From assembly GCA_030704615.1 (NCBI GenBank), contig CM060732.1, forward strand, positions 13,702,001 to 13,766,000: DNA of 64,000 nucleotides. The letters are read 5' to 3'. Positions 33,951-45,261 of this stretch are shown here, in pieces. Numbering within the stretch: the stretch's first letter is position 1; the number at the start of each line of letters is the position of its first letter. Both the position numbers and the translations under genes were made by a program. This stretch comes from Takakia lepidozioides. Its lineage: Eukaryota > Streptophyta > Takakiopsida > Takakiales > Takakiaceae. Below the pieces are notes generated by a model that was not told where the DNA came from, did not search any database, and was given only the letters and a program-made list of their open reading frames with translations.

Positions 33951-34563
33951 GAAATGGGCAGTAGTGTTAATAGCCTGTTTTGTCTAAGTCATAAACTAGC
34001 GGTTAACAAATCACGTCAGAACGAGTCAACAGAAGCAAAGGAATGGAAAACATTCCTGGAAAATTTTCATGGTTTACCAAGAGCAATACAACAGAAAATC
34101 TTTCTGTCAGTCGTGAAAGAAGATGACAAATGGGGATTGAAGGGAGGAGTGATCAGTATTACACAAGCATCTTGGGAATGTAGGATTAGAAGTGAAGAGT
34201 GGTTGTCTCGTCTAGCTCTATTGATTACTCTAATCCCAATCCAGAAAGTTTGTTACACTAGTTATATTTTTCAGAGAAGGATGTTCAAATTATGAATAGT
34301 GTCACACGATCATAGAAGCAGTGGAGTACTGGATACCCAAAGACTTATTGCAAGTCAGATACACTGAAAAAGACAGATGGTATTATTGTGCCCATTAAAA
34401 AGTTTGGTGATCAATCAGTAAAAAAGAAAATTAAGTTGTAATACGGATTCTTGCAAGATAGGATGAGTCTTGAAGAAAGGGTAGAGACCCTATAAATTTT
34501 CTGTACTGACATACCAAGACTGTTTTAAAGGGTACTGAAAGGAATTATACATATGATGTAGGA
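33951..34563 (+). other. Leader region of Gypsy element A
   Basis: Between LTR and gag start. A 113-codon frame (33,954-34,295; EAKEWKTFLENFHGLPRAIQ) has no recognisable domain and may be leader or chance. Confidence 0.35.
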
Positions 34564-35612
34564 ATGAATGAGGAAATTAAAGAAAAAGCTAAACAAGACA
34601 GAGCTGAACGAATAGAGAAATATGCTGCAGAAAGGGAGGCTCGGTTAAGAGAAGAGTTCCCAAAATTACAGAACTTGAAAATTATTCGAGGTGAGACATC
34701 AAACAGTGATAAACCAGAAGATCAGGAAATCGGATCGGTGGGAAGTGGGAACACTACACCAGAAGAAGTTGCCAGTAATGTACTTGGTGAATGGTTATCA
34801 CAAGAAAGATCTGAAGGACCTTCTACAGTAACAAGCGCAAATAGAGGTTTTGCTGAAATATTAGAAGAAAGATTTGAGAACATTTTGAGTGAAGAAGGTG
34901 AAAGAAGTGAAAGCACTTCTCCAGAAAGGATAACCAGAACTGCACTCAAAGCTTTTAAAGATTCATTAAGCTTAGTAGGGACAGCAGCTGGGAGACGACT
35001 ATCATTGGGACAAGGACCTCCTAGCTTTGAATCACTGTTTGGAAGACAAACACCAACACCACCACAGCCAGCAACAGCGGGACCATCCCAGTTTGGACAA
35101 CCAGTTGCACCAGCAGCACCAATTGCACCAGCTACATCGATGGCTTTAGCAGCAAGCAAAACCAGACCACCATTTCCTTTATATGATGGGAAATCTGATC
35201 CAGATATCCATCTTAATCAATTTGAAAACATGTGCACCATTTACAATGAAGCAACAGACCAAGAGAAGATCCAACTTATTTGCAGTCCTTACTGCTTCAG
35301 CCAAAGTGTTGTTATGCATGACTGTAACCATGGTTACATATTCAGGATGAAGTCCATTGATGAACCATGATTTTTGCAAATCATCCCCTGGTGCTTGAGG
35401 TAGTTTCCTGATCAGAGTCTTCATTCTCTCCATGTAGTCTACTACCAATTCGTTCTTTTTCTGTCTTAGGTTCTGTAATCCTGTGAAGATTTCAGACGTG
35501 GATTTGTTGGATCTATATCTTTCTTGAAACGCGACTCTCATATCCGCCCAATTCGCCAAGTGATTGGCTGGGAAATTTGCCAACCATTCAATGCCTTTTC
35601 GGGCCATTGAAC
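34564..35612 (+). pseudogene. Gypsy element A gag with its second half inverted in place
   Basis: The plus strand codes the gag N-terminus: charged coiled-coil-like start (EEIKEKAKQDRAERIEKYAA), linker rich in Pro/Ala/Gln, then PPFPLYDGKSDPDIHLNQFE and EATDQEKIQL up to about 35,280. From about 35,612 back to 35,283 the minus strand codes what should follow: FPCSMARKGIEWLANFPANH, WADMRVAFQERYRSNKSTSE, NELVVDYMERMKTLIRKLPQ, HNNTLAEAVRTANKLD. Turning that about 330-bp segment round would restore one continuous retrotransposon gag. Protease and pol do not follow; the element is truncated. It is AT-richer than the neighbouring Gypsy B. Confidence 0.75.
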
Positions 35613-35993
35613 AAGGAAAGTCCGATGGTGGAACTCGCCATTCCCTGCCATCGCCGAAATCATCGTGGAGCACAACAATACTCTCGACAACAACGCCGTT
35701 TGAGTCCTTCCTTTCCTCCTCCAAAAAAACCGACCCCGGTTTCAGGTGGTATCAAACGCACAGATATTTCTCCATCATACGGCAGATGTCCCCTCTGCAC
35801 GGACATGAAGCTCTATGCTCGTGAGGAGGGCAGTACACTGTAGCGCTCGGGTTTTCCGCCATGGGAGATGTGCACACAAGACTGCCAGGATGGCGTGCGG
35901 GCAAGCTCCTTGGTAGAAGGGGGATGCACCGATGGGAAGGAATGCGGTGCCGATTTGTCCGAGCGACGAAGCCTGATCCAAATCCAGGGAGCC
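35612..35993 (-). pseudogene. Copy of the 5' end of the Mutator-like transposase gene
   Basis: The minus strand from 35,993 matches 60,848-61,217 nearly base for base, including untranslated sequence (CTCCCTGGATTTGGATCAGG) and the start MAENPSATVYCPPHEHRA. A TGA replaces Arg after YLCV (CGA to TGA). The match ends at VPPSD, exactly where the inverted gag piece starts. It is a fragment of about 380 bp. Confidence 0.85.
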
Positions 35994-36079
35994 AACTATC
36001 TCAAAAATCCACAGTCAGAGTGTTAATGAACCTTGTCTCCGGAATGCGGCCCCTGGTCTTTGCGCAATAACTGCCAACG

Positions 36080-36989
36080 GTATGCAGTCAGAAAGTGGGG
36101 GGCTGCCCGGATGATGTCGGCTGAAGGGGAGAAGCCGGCACCGGGCCGTCACATTACAACCCCCGGATGGAAATTCGACACCGAATATCCAACAGGGGCC
36201 GCCCGGATGAAGTCGACTCGGGTGGAGAGGCCGGCACCTGTCCGACAGAGAACATCCCCCAGATTTCCATTCAGCGCCGAATTTCCATCCGGGCTCCCCC
36301 AAACGAAGTCGTGTCGGGGGGTCAGGCTGAAAAGTGGCCGACATAAAAACCTCCCCGGATGGAAAAACTGCGCCGAATTTACATCCGGGGCCGTTTGGAT
36401 GCAGTCGGCTCGGGGGGAGAGGCCGTCACATTACAACCCTCAGACGGGAATTCGGCACCGAATATCCAACAAGGGCCGCCCGGATGAAGTCGCCTCGGGC
36501 GGAGAGGCCGGCACCTGTCCGACACAGAACATCCCCCGGATGGAAATTCAGCGCCGAATTTCCATCCGGGCCCCCTCAAAGGAAGTCGTGTCGGGGGGTC
36601 AGGCCGAAAAGTAGCCGACATAAAAACCTCCCCGGATGGAAAAACGGCGCCGAATTTACATCCGGGGCCGTTCGGATGCAGTCGGCTCGGGAGGAGAGGC
36701 CGGCACCTGGCCGTCACATTACAACCCCCGGACGGAAATTCGGCACCGAATATCCAACAGGGGGCGCCGGGATAAAGTCGACTCGGGCGGAGAGGCCGGC
36801 ACCTGTCCGACAGAGAACATCCCCCGGATGGAAATTCGGCGCCGAATTTCCATCCGGGCCCTCCCAAAGGAAGTCGTGTCGGGGGGTCACACCGAAAACT
36901 GGCCGACATAAAAACCTCCCCGGATGGAAAAACGGCGCCGAATTTACATCCGGGGCCATTCGGATGCAGTCGGCTCGGGAGGCGAGGCC
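36080..36989. repeat. Palindromic hairpin repeat array (right copy), about 280-bp higher-order unit
   Basis: Nine or so palindromes with central GGCGCC or GGCACC. Three types alternate: one with GGATGGAAAAACGGCG (36,355; 36,632; 36,919), one with GGACGGAAATTCGGCA (about 36,445; 36,728), one with GGATGGAAATTCGGCG (about 36,540; 36,826). The unit of three recurs every about 277-288 bp, separated by GAAGTCGTGTCGGGGGGTCA- and GTCGGCTCGGG-type spacers. GC content is well above the surroundings. Long open frames on both strands here (up to 276 codons) are repeat products. The array abuts the gag piece of Gypsy B at 36,990. Confidence 0.9.
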
Positions 36990-37289
36990 GGCACGCAACA
37001 GCACATTGAAAGCCTGGACATACCCCCGAATGTCATCTGTTTGCTTCAAATTCCTCATCTTATCCTGGGCAAGCCAGGACGCGTTGAGGGGCACAAACTG
37101 TCTCTTCATCAATTCCTTGAACCCACTCCAGTCCAAGGTTTCCGGGCTTGGACCTCGGTCGTGAAGGCGTTTCTGCCACCATTGTTGAGCATAGCCCCTC
37201 AAATAGGTGGGAGCCACTTCCACCCGATCCTCGTCACTCAACTTGGCCGCCCGGAAGTACTGCTCTAGCTCCAGGAGCCAGCAGAACCA
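36990..37289 (-). pseudogene. Gypsy B gag, first half, inverted in place
   Basis: The minus strand reads LLELEQYFRAAKLSDEDRVE, APTYLRGYAQQWWQKRLHD, PETLDWSGFKELMKRQFVPL and DDIRGYVQAFNVLL, a standard Gypsy capsid. The capsid C-terminus (VFNFVAGLAPWARRKLEEKP) starts at 37,291 on the plus strand. Reversing these about 300 bp would restore one gag reading toward pol. The left edge lies in a GGCCGGCAC motif of the hairpin array. Confidence 0.8.
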
Positions 37290-38540
37290 GAAATGGTCTT
37301 CAACTTTGTGGCGGGACTGGCCCCATGGGCCAGGCGGAAGTTGGAGGAGAAGCCATCCAAGACTTTGAACGAGGCAATTGAGAGGGCTGAATGTTTCTCG
37401 GATGTCCCTAGGGGTGAGAGACAAGGCCGTACGGAGCTGAACCACAAGAAGACCCGGCGGGAAGTTGACTCCTTCCGACCGGAAAAGAAGTGGGATAGGC
37501 CACGCGGCGACAATGGCACGTGGAAATCAAAAGGAGGGCCTTCACACGTCAAGGCGGCACCCGGTGCTTCGAAAGGAAAAGCGGGTGGAGCGGCTTATGA
37601 CGGACAGAAGGCGACCTTTGATGGAGTGTGTTTCAATTGCGGGGAGCCCGGGCACATGGCCAAGAAGTGCACAAAGCCCCGACAATTGAACATGACTCGG
37701 GCGACCACGGAGCTGTCGGAAGATACCATCAGCCGCTTGGTGGGAGCGGTGGTCGCCAGGACTTGCAAGGTAGGCAAATTTTCTTGTGAGTTGTATCAGG
37801 AAACTGGCGCCTTACGAAAAGGGAGTCAGTTATTGTTCGTGGATGGGATAATATCCAGAACTAATGTGTCATTGTTGGTGGACACAGGAGCGTCGCACTC
37901 CTTCATGACACCGGCAACGGCACAAAAGCTGGGACTCCCGACAAGTGACGTGGGGGCCTCTATTGAGGTGCGTTCTGCCAAAGGAGAACCACAGTTGGCG
38001 ACAAGGTTGGCGTTTGATGTTCCTCTTCAACTGGGGAGTTGCGAGGGACGTGAGAACTTCACCATCTGCGAGATCGATGGAGTGGATCTCATTTTGGGGA
38101 TGACCTTTTTGAGCAAATCCAGAGCGGTCATAGATGGCCGCAAGAGAGTAGTCACGCTACCATGTGGGAATGATGGCGAGGTTTTACGAGTGTCGGAAAC
38201 GCCCAAATCCGTGGGAGTGGGCCGAATAAACCTTCTGTCAGCAAGGGAGTGGGCCGTGGAGGAGGCACACGAGCTCCAGTTTTTGCTTTACATTAGAGAA
38301 GTGAAAGGAGAAGGCGATGGGGAGCCGAGCCCAGATTGGATCAAGGGGATTTTGGAGAAATACCAGGATGTGATGCCGGAGGATTTACCAAGCGGCTTGC
38401 CACCGCGAAGAGGAGTTGACCACAAGATTGAGGTGATACCGGGAACGGAACCGCCTGCCAAGGCACCCTACCGGTTGAGCCACAGGGAGTTGGTCGAGCT
38501 AAAGACTCAGCTCAAGGATCTAATGTCAAAGGCCGAGTAA
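37290..38540 (+). pseudogene. Gypsy B gag C-terminus, zinc knuckle, protease
   Basis: A 415-codon frame: end of capsid (VFNFVAGLAPW), zinc knuckle CFNCGEPGHMAKKC, protease LLVDTGASHSFMTPATAQKL and DLILGMTFLSKSRAVIDG, then the pre-RT linker with KYQDVMPEDLPSGLPPRRGV and APYRLSHRELVELKTQL. It stops at 38,540 (SKAE, stop). The RT start (RSPGAIRRQ in this frame; CVDYRALN at about 38,600 in another) is frame-shifted, so gag-pol is interrupted here. Confidence 0.88.
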
Positions 38541-38559
38541 GTCACCTTACGGAGCCCCG

Positions 38560-41198
38560 GTGCTATTCGCAGACAAGAAGGATGGGACGCTGCGGATGTG
38601 TGTCGATTACAGGGCTTTGAATAAGGTGACTATCAAAAAACCGGTACCTTTTGCCAAGGATTGACGACCTCTTCGATCGGTTGGCAGGAGCGAAGTATTT
38701 CAGCCGGATCGATTTGCGCTCCGGCTATCATCAAATTCGGGTGGCGGAAGGAGATGAGGAGAAGACCGCGTGCAGGACAAGGTATGGTTCATATGAGTTC
38801 TTGGTGATGCTTTTTGGGCTCACCAATGCACCAACGACATTTAGCACGCTGATGAACAGCCTTTTTCAGGAGTGGTTGGATGACTTTGTGATCGTGTACA
38901 TCGACTACATCTTGGTGTACTCGAAAACAAAGGAGGAGCACCTGGAGCACCTCAAAAGGGTGTTCCAAAAATTGCGAGAAGGGAAGCTGTATGCCAAAGC
39001 TTCAAAGTGCGAATTCGGGGTCACGAAAGTGGAGTTCTTGGGGCATGTGATTACACAGGATGGGATCAAAATGGATGATAGAAAGGTGAGGGCGATCTTG
39101 GACTGGGAGCCTCCGACTTCGGTCCCGGGAGTGCGATCCTTCCTAGGACTCGCCTCCTATTACCGGAAGTATGTGAGAAATTTCGCCAAGATCGCGGGGC
39201 CGCTGTCGGACCTTCTGTGTAAATCCAAAGTCTGGGTATGGAATACATTTTGTGGCCAAGCTTTTGCTGAATTGAAGCAGCGGATGGCGGAAGCTCCAGT
39301 CTTGAAAATCCCGGAGTTCGATCGTCCATTTGAGATTCATACAGATGCGTCGGACTTCGCGATTGGGGGTGTACTTATGCAAGATGGACGTCCAGTGGCT
39401 TACGAAAGTAAGAAACTGAATGAAGTGGAGCGACGGTGGCCGACGCACGAAAAAGAGATGAAGGCGGTGGTGCATTGCCTTGAGCTTTGGCGCCACTATG
39501 TTGGTTCCAACCCAGTGAAGGTGTTCACGGACAATGTCACAGTGAAGTATTTTGCCACGCAGCCCAAGTTGTCCCCAAAACAACTTAGGTGGCAAGATAC
39601 TTTGGCGGTGTTCGACGTGGATATCCAGTACAAACCGGGACGGGACAATGTGGTGGCCGATGCTTTAAGTAGAAAGCAGCAGCTCCTGTTGGTGTACAGG
39701 GGCGAGATGGCGCTCCAAAGGAAGATCCGAAAGGCTTGCCGGAAGGATGAGCTGGCGAAGTCTGTGATGCAGGACTTGAGGATGGGGATTAAATCGCAGT
39801 TCCACTTGCAAAATGGACTGCTCCGGTATAAGCAAAAATGTCTCTACGTGCCAAAGGGAGGGATCAGAGATAGCCTCTTGAGAGAATGCCATGATAGCCC
39901 GCTTGCGGGCCACGGCGGAGCCAAGCGCACTGCGGCACTCTTGAAGAAAGAGTATTTATGGCCCAAACTGAGGGAGGAGGCAGAGGAGTATGTCAAGACA
40001 TGCACCACATGCCAACAAAACCGGAGCGAGTACAAAAAGCAAGCGGGGCTGTTACAACCCTTGCCGATTCCAGAGGGGACTTGGGAAAGCGTCTCGATGG
40101 ATTTCATGACTGCTATGCCGCTGTCAAAAGGATTCGATGCAATCATGGTGGTGGTGGATAGGTTCAGTAAAATGGGCCATTTCATCCCCACCAAGGAGAC
40201 GGCAACGGCGCAGGAGACAGGGCGACTTTATTTCGCCCACGTCTTAAAGCATCACGGAGTCCCGAAGGATATTGTCTCGGACCGCGATCCAAAGTTTACA
40301 AGTAAATTTTGGAGGGCACTTTGGAAGAAGATGGGGACGAGGCTAAAGATGAGCACTGCCTTCCGACCTACGACAGACGGCCAAACGGAAAGAGTGAATT
40401 CCGTAGTGAAGCAATTCTTGCGGAATTACGTGTCGGCAGACCAATCAGACTGGATGGAACACTTAGACGCGGCAGAGTTCTGTTATAATAACACAGAACA
40501 CTCCGCAACGGGAGTTTCCCCTTTCGTATTGGTCTATGGAAAAGCACCTCTGGTGCCGACAAGTTGGGCCGCCCAGGACGTTGAGGAATCGGCAGTAGTG
40601 GCGGTATTGGAAGAACGCGAGCGTTTGTTGAAGCTCGCAAAGTACAACATTGCCAAAGCTAGGAAACGGTATGAAACGCAGGCGAATCGGAAGCGGAGGG
40701 AAGTGAAGTTTGAGGCAGGTACAGAGGTCTGGTTGAACATCAAGAATTTCCGACTACCTCCGGAAGTGAGTCCAAAGTTCGTACCTCCGTATGCGGGACC
40801 CTTTCGCATTCGGAAGGTTATAAATGAGGATGTGTATGAATTGGAGCTGCCGGCAAACAGTAAGGTGCACCCAGTATTCCATGTATCCCTTTTGAAGCCT
40901 TACTTCAAAGATGAAGCGCGTCCGAATCGGCATCAAGTGTTGCGTCCACCACCTATGCTGTTGGATCATGAAAATGAACCTGAGTACGAGGTGGAGGCAA
41001 TACTTAAGTCGAGGAGGTTCAGGAACCGAGAAACGGAGTATCTCGTCAAATGGAAGGGCTATCATCATGTGGAGGCATCTTGAGTGCGTGCCTCAGAAAT
41101 GGGAAACGCATCCGAGGCGGTTGCAGCTTTCGAAGGGCGACCTCAAAAGCGGAAGAAGCGTTGATGGGGACATCAACCTTGGAGCGTGGGGGAGGAAA
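38560..41198 (+). pseudogene. Gypsy B pol: RT, RNase H, integrase, chromodomain
   Basis: A long frame of 810 codons (38,651-41,083). [34 protein letters not shown], and [12 protein letters not shown]. The catalytic YIDD has become YIDY (codon at 38,906), which should abolish polymerase activity; the truncated relative at 22.6 kb keeps YIDD. RNase [40 protein letters not shown]. Integrase: [15 protein letters not shown] ... TCTTCQQN (HHCC), [30 protein letters not shown] (D, D, E). Chromodomain: [12 protein letters not shown] ... [16 protein letters not shown], with a frameshift at 41,081 before CVPQKWETHP. Chromodomain Gypsy elements (chromoviruses) use it to target heterochromatin. Confidence 0.92.
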
Positions 41199-42751
41199 TG
41201 CATGCTTAGCCCGGCTTAGCTAGCTCAGGAATCCAATTGCAAAAACTTGTATTGTACAAAATTTGCTTTAAATGAAATGTTTCAAAATGTTGTGCTTCCT
41301 ATTTTGTTTGGAATGGCGATGCATGGTATGGTTGGCTAGTGTGTAGAAGGCATGCTAGCTTACAAAAGCGGGAGAGGTAAATTGGGTTAATCGTGTGTTT
41401 ACGCAGTGCCGAAATCGGGTGACTCCCATCCAAGGGGCAAGGAAACTTGCGCCTTCTTTTGGAGTTCACGTGCTAGTGTGCACCTGGCGCGTGCGCGTAC
41501 TATAACTGCGCTACCGAGGGGGTTGCCTTGTAGTGCGGGCTAACGCGGAAGCTACGTGCTTCCGTTCACGTACTATAATCGTGTAGCCTCGGGACGAAGT
41601 CGTAGTGCGGCTTTGGCGTGTTCCCGTACCTCAGGCCAGCATTCCAAGGCGGACCCAATTGTAGTGATTGGGGCGCACGGTTGGTTCAAGGTTATCTTCC
41701 TAGTCAAAGAGGGTTCCAGGTGAACCCTTGCTCAAGGTGATGCCAAAAGCGGCATCATGAGCGATCGCAAGCAATGTTGTTGCAGTAAGGCGATTCGATC
41801 CTCGGGGAGGATCGTTCCTTGGCCTTGAAGTAGGCCAAGAAGAGTGCACTGGGAGGAGCTGGAGAGGCTCCACCCTTGGCCGGGACTTGGAGGAAGTCGG
41901 CCGAACTAGCTAGTGGAGAGTAGAGTCAAGTGTGGGGTTTGGTTCTTTGCCATGGGACGCCATGGTACGGAAACAAACTCCTTGATGTGGGACGCCACAA
42001 CTTGGATGTTCGTTTCTACAAAATGGACAAGTCGATGAGGACATCGACTCCCTGTTGGTAGGGGTGTGTGTCGCGGCCCTTTGCCTTGAGGGCAGGGGGG
42101 TCGGGACACATGAGGGGCTGCCCCTGTGGTGGGGGCAGTGGCAGCGACAGGTATGGGGGCTGAAGCACCCTTGAGTGCCCAAGGCACTCAGGGAAGCGGA
42201 GGCGCTCACTAGGTGGAGCCCCGCACACAAGGTTGCGGTGGGGGTGGCATAGGACTCACCATGGGGGCGGAGACCTCGTGGTGGGAGTCGTGGGGAGTCT
42301 TGGGACTCATCACGGTCCATAGGGGCCGTGGTGAGTGGGCCAAGACTCACCGCGACTCATCACCGGGAGTCGAGGGTTTTCGTGGTGGTTCGCCATAAAA
42401 TGGCATGGCTGGTTGTGAAACCCCCGCGGACAGCTACAGAAGTATATATAAGGGGAGTAGTGACCCCAAGAACGGTGCAAGCCCGTTGGTGACCAAAAAC
42501 TAGTGAGTAAGCGAGCGAACCGGAAAGCGACCAAAGAGTGGGGAGCTGTCTCGGACTGCCATCTACCAAAGGGAATTCTCCTAGTCCCAAATAGGTGGAG
42601 GGTTTAGTGGGAAGCGAAGGGGGATCGTTATGTCCCGGTGAGCAGCCGAAGCTCCAAGTTGGCCCGGGCGGCCAGGTTGGGAATCAGGCGCGCGCATCAA
42701 AACGAGTAACTATGACTTGAAGGGGAGCTTACCGAAGTGAGGTGCGCGACA
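41199..42751 (+). repeat. Gypsy B 3' LTR (about 1.55 kb)
   Basis: A purine tract GGAGCGTGGGGGAGGAAA (41,181-41,198) precedes TGCATGCTTAGCCC, as a polypurine tract precedes an LTR. The end is taken at GTGCGCGACA, 42,751, where Copia integrase sequence begins. A TATA-like GTATATATAAGG stands at 42,441-42,452. No 5' LTR partner is in the window, so the boundaries rest on the tract and the Copia junction. Confidence 0.65.
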
Positions 42752-44951
42752 CTGTTGGCATTGCAGCATATCTTCACAACAGAATACCTACCAAAACAGT
42801 GTTGGGAAAAACACCAGAAGAGGTATGGAATGGTCAGAAGCCTAGTGTGGCTCATTGAAGGATTTTTGGATGTCGTGCATATGTCCGTATTCCTACTCAG
42901 AAGCGAAGGAAACTTGACTCCAAATCAGAAGGATGCATCTTCATTGGCTACACAGAAGGTGTAAAGGGATATAAGTTGTTCAATGAGACAACTAAGGTTG
43001 TCAAACACAGCAGGGACGTAGTGTTTGATGAAGGCTTCATACCCTCTTTGGTAGTGGGAGAAGATAACATGGGAATGAGCTTAGAGCCATTACACCATTT
43101 CCAAGAGGAGTCTTATGAGGAGCCAATACAAGAGATGGCTGAAGCAAATGATAGAGGTGTTCAACTTGATGAAGTTGATCAAGGAGTCGAAGTTGGTGAA
43201 CCACTTGTTGATATGGACTCTAGAGATGAAGTTAAAGATGTGCCAATTCTAAGGAGATCTCAGTGGGAAAGAAAAGCTCCTAGTAGGCTGATTACATCTA
43301 TGAGTGTCATTGAAGCTATGGAAGAAGCATCACAAGTGGTTGAACCTGCTACATATGAGGAAACGATGCGCTCTCCAGACAAACTACAATGGGAAGAAGC
43401 AATCAACTCAGAGTTGGATTCATTGATGGAAAACAAAACATGGACACTCACTAGGTTGCCTGCAGGACGAAGAGCCATTGATTGCAAGTGGATCTTCAAG
43501 TTGAAATACAAAGCTGATGGATTTATTTACCGGTACAAAGCTTGTCTTGTAGCTAAAGGCTATGCACAAATTCAAGGAGTGGATTACAATGAAACCTTCT
43601 CACCAGTGGTGAAGATTTCTTTTATCAGAGTGTTGTTAGCTCTTGCAGCTCAACATGATCACGAAGTTCATCAAATGGATGTTAAGACGGCATTTCTGAA
43701 TGGAGAACTACAAGAAGAGATCTACATGAGACAACGTGAAGGGTTTGTACAAGGAGGAAGTGATATTGTGTATAAGCTGCAAAAGAGTTTGTATGGACTC
43801 AAACAAAGTCCTCGAACTTGGTATGTCAGGATCGATGCTTACCTCTTAAAGGCAAGATTTGAGCGAAGCATTGCTGACACAAACATCTATGTGAAAAAAA
43901 TGGGAGAGCAATTTGTGGTCATAGCTCTATATGTGGATGACATAATCATTGTCACCAACGATCATCAAAGGTTGTTGCCAGAAACCAAAGCACTGTTGAG
44001 TGCTGAGTTTGTCATGACTGACATGGGTGAGATTCGGTTTTGTCTTGGTATTCAAATCAGCAGAGATCGAGTGAACCATACAGTATTCATGCATCAACGA
44101 CAATACATTGAGACAATTCTACAAAGGTTTAAGTTGGAGATGAGTAAGCCAACATCAACTCCTCTCGAAGTTGGTTTGAAACTTACGAAGGATATGGCAC
44201 CTAAGACTCAAGAAGAGCAAGAGGATATGAGGAAAACTTCTTATCAAAGCGCAGTCGACAGTTTGATGTATTGCATGATTTGTACTAGGCTAGGCTAGAC
44301 ATTGCACATTCAGTGGGAGTGGTCTCACAATTTCTTTCAAATCCCGGACAAACCCATTGGAAAGCAGTGAAGAGGATATTTCGATATCTAAGAGGAACGT
44401 CAACCTCTGATCTACTCTACAAGAGAGTGGAAGATCCAAGTTTGTTGGGGTTTGCTGATGCTGACTGGGCAGGAGACGTTGATAGTAGAAAATCAACTTC
44501 AGACCATTGTTTTATCCTAGCAGGTGGAGCTGTATCTTGGTCTAGCAAACGACAAGTTGCAACAGCGTTGTCATCAACAGAAGCTGAGTACATGTCCATT
44601 ACACAAGCAGTAAAAGAGGCTATTTGGTTACGGAAGTTGCTTGGAGATTTGGGTCATCTCCAATCACTACCTACGACTCTTTATTGTGACAATCAAAGTG
44701 CGATTGCACTAAGTCAGAATCCGAAGTATCATTCAAGGACGAAACACATTGAAGTGCAACATCACTACATACGGGAAGTTGTATGCAAGGGAGAGATCAA
44801 GATGATCTATTATGCTACAGGAGATATGGTTGCGGATGTTTTGACGAAGAGTCTACCACAAACAAAACACATGAAGTGTTCAGCCTTACTTGGTGTCTCT
44901 TCTCCAAAGACAAACGAAGTAGCTCAACGATATGGTTTAATTGAGTGGGAG
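42752..44951 (+). pseudogene. Copia pol, 3' half (end of integrase, RT, RNase H)
   Basis: Starts mid-integrase with NRIPTKTVLGKTPEEVWNG (in shifted frames 42,780-42,960) and KGYKLFNETTKVVKHSRDVV. RT: WEEAINSELDSLMENKTWTL, DCKWIFKLKYKADGFIYRYK, QMDVKTAFLNGELQEEIYM, YGLKQSPRTWY, VVIALYVDDIIIVTNDHQR (catalytic YVDD intact). A 5-bp tandem duplication (GGCTA) near 44,288 shifts the frame and stops it. RNase H continues at 44,313-44,963: GFADADWAGDVDSRKSTS, SSTEAEYMSITQAVKEAIWL, YCDNQSAIALSQNPKYHSR, ADVLTKSLPQTKH. Together with 485-1,995 it makes one element of the same family, lacking about 120 residues of integrase core. Confidence 0.92.
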
Positions 44952-45261
44952 TGTTGGAAGTAATTAAACATATCTAGTAGAAGACTAAGAGTCTTTAAGG
45001 CCAAAGGTTTAGAAGTCTAAGAGACTATCTTGTTTAACTCACCTTTGGAAGGTGAATGGCTAGAAGGTGGATGGTCACCATAGTGGAAGTGGAAGTGACC
45101 AAGTAGGACTTCCTAGAGACCTTCTTATACAAGCTCGGGGGTGAAGCCACTAGTCTAAGTGTAAGAGTATGATGGTGGCTTCTATGGTTGGGAGGCGGGC
45201 TTTAGTTTTAGCTTTAGTCTAAGACTTTAGTTCTTGTTCATGTTCTTGCTCAATTCTAACA
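44952..45261 (+). repeat. Copia 3' LTR (310 bp)
   Basis: TGTTGGAAGTAATTAAAC ... GCTCAATTCTAACA, 310 bp, about seven differences from the LTR at 2,053-2,362 (roughly 98% identity). Followed by AACAA (45,262-45,266), which equals the target-site bases next to the other LTR when read in element orientation. It lies about 600 bp upstream of the COR413 start codon in the same orientation. Confidence 0.93.

Noticed and set aside
36033-37164. Long open frames (193 and 276 codons plus, 176 and 243 codons minus)
   Set aside because: They are translations of the palindromic array: the same peptide words recur at the repeat period on both strands. The real coding signal is only the inverted gag at 36,990-37,289.
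35283-37289. A single inversion of the whole block explaining both gag reversals
   Set aside because: Turning the whole block would join halves of two different gag families. Two separate local inversions are needed to restore both.
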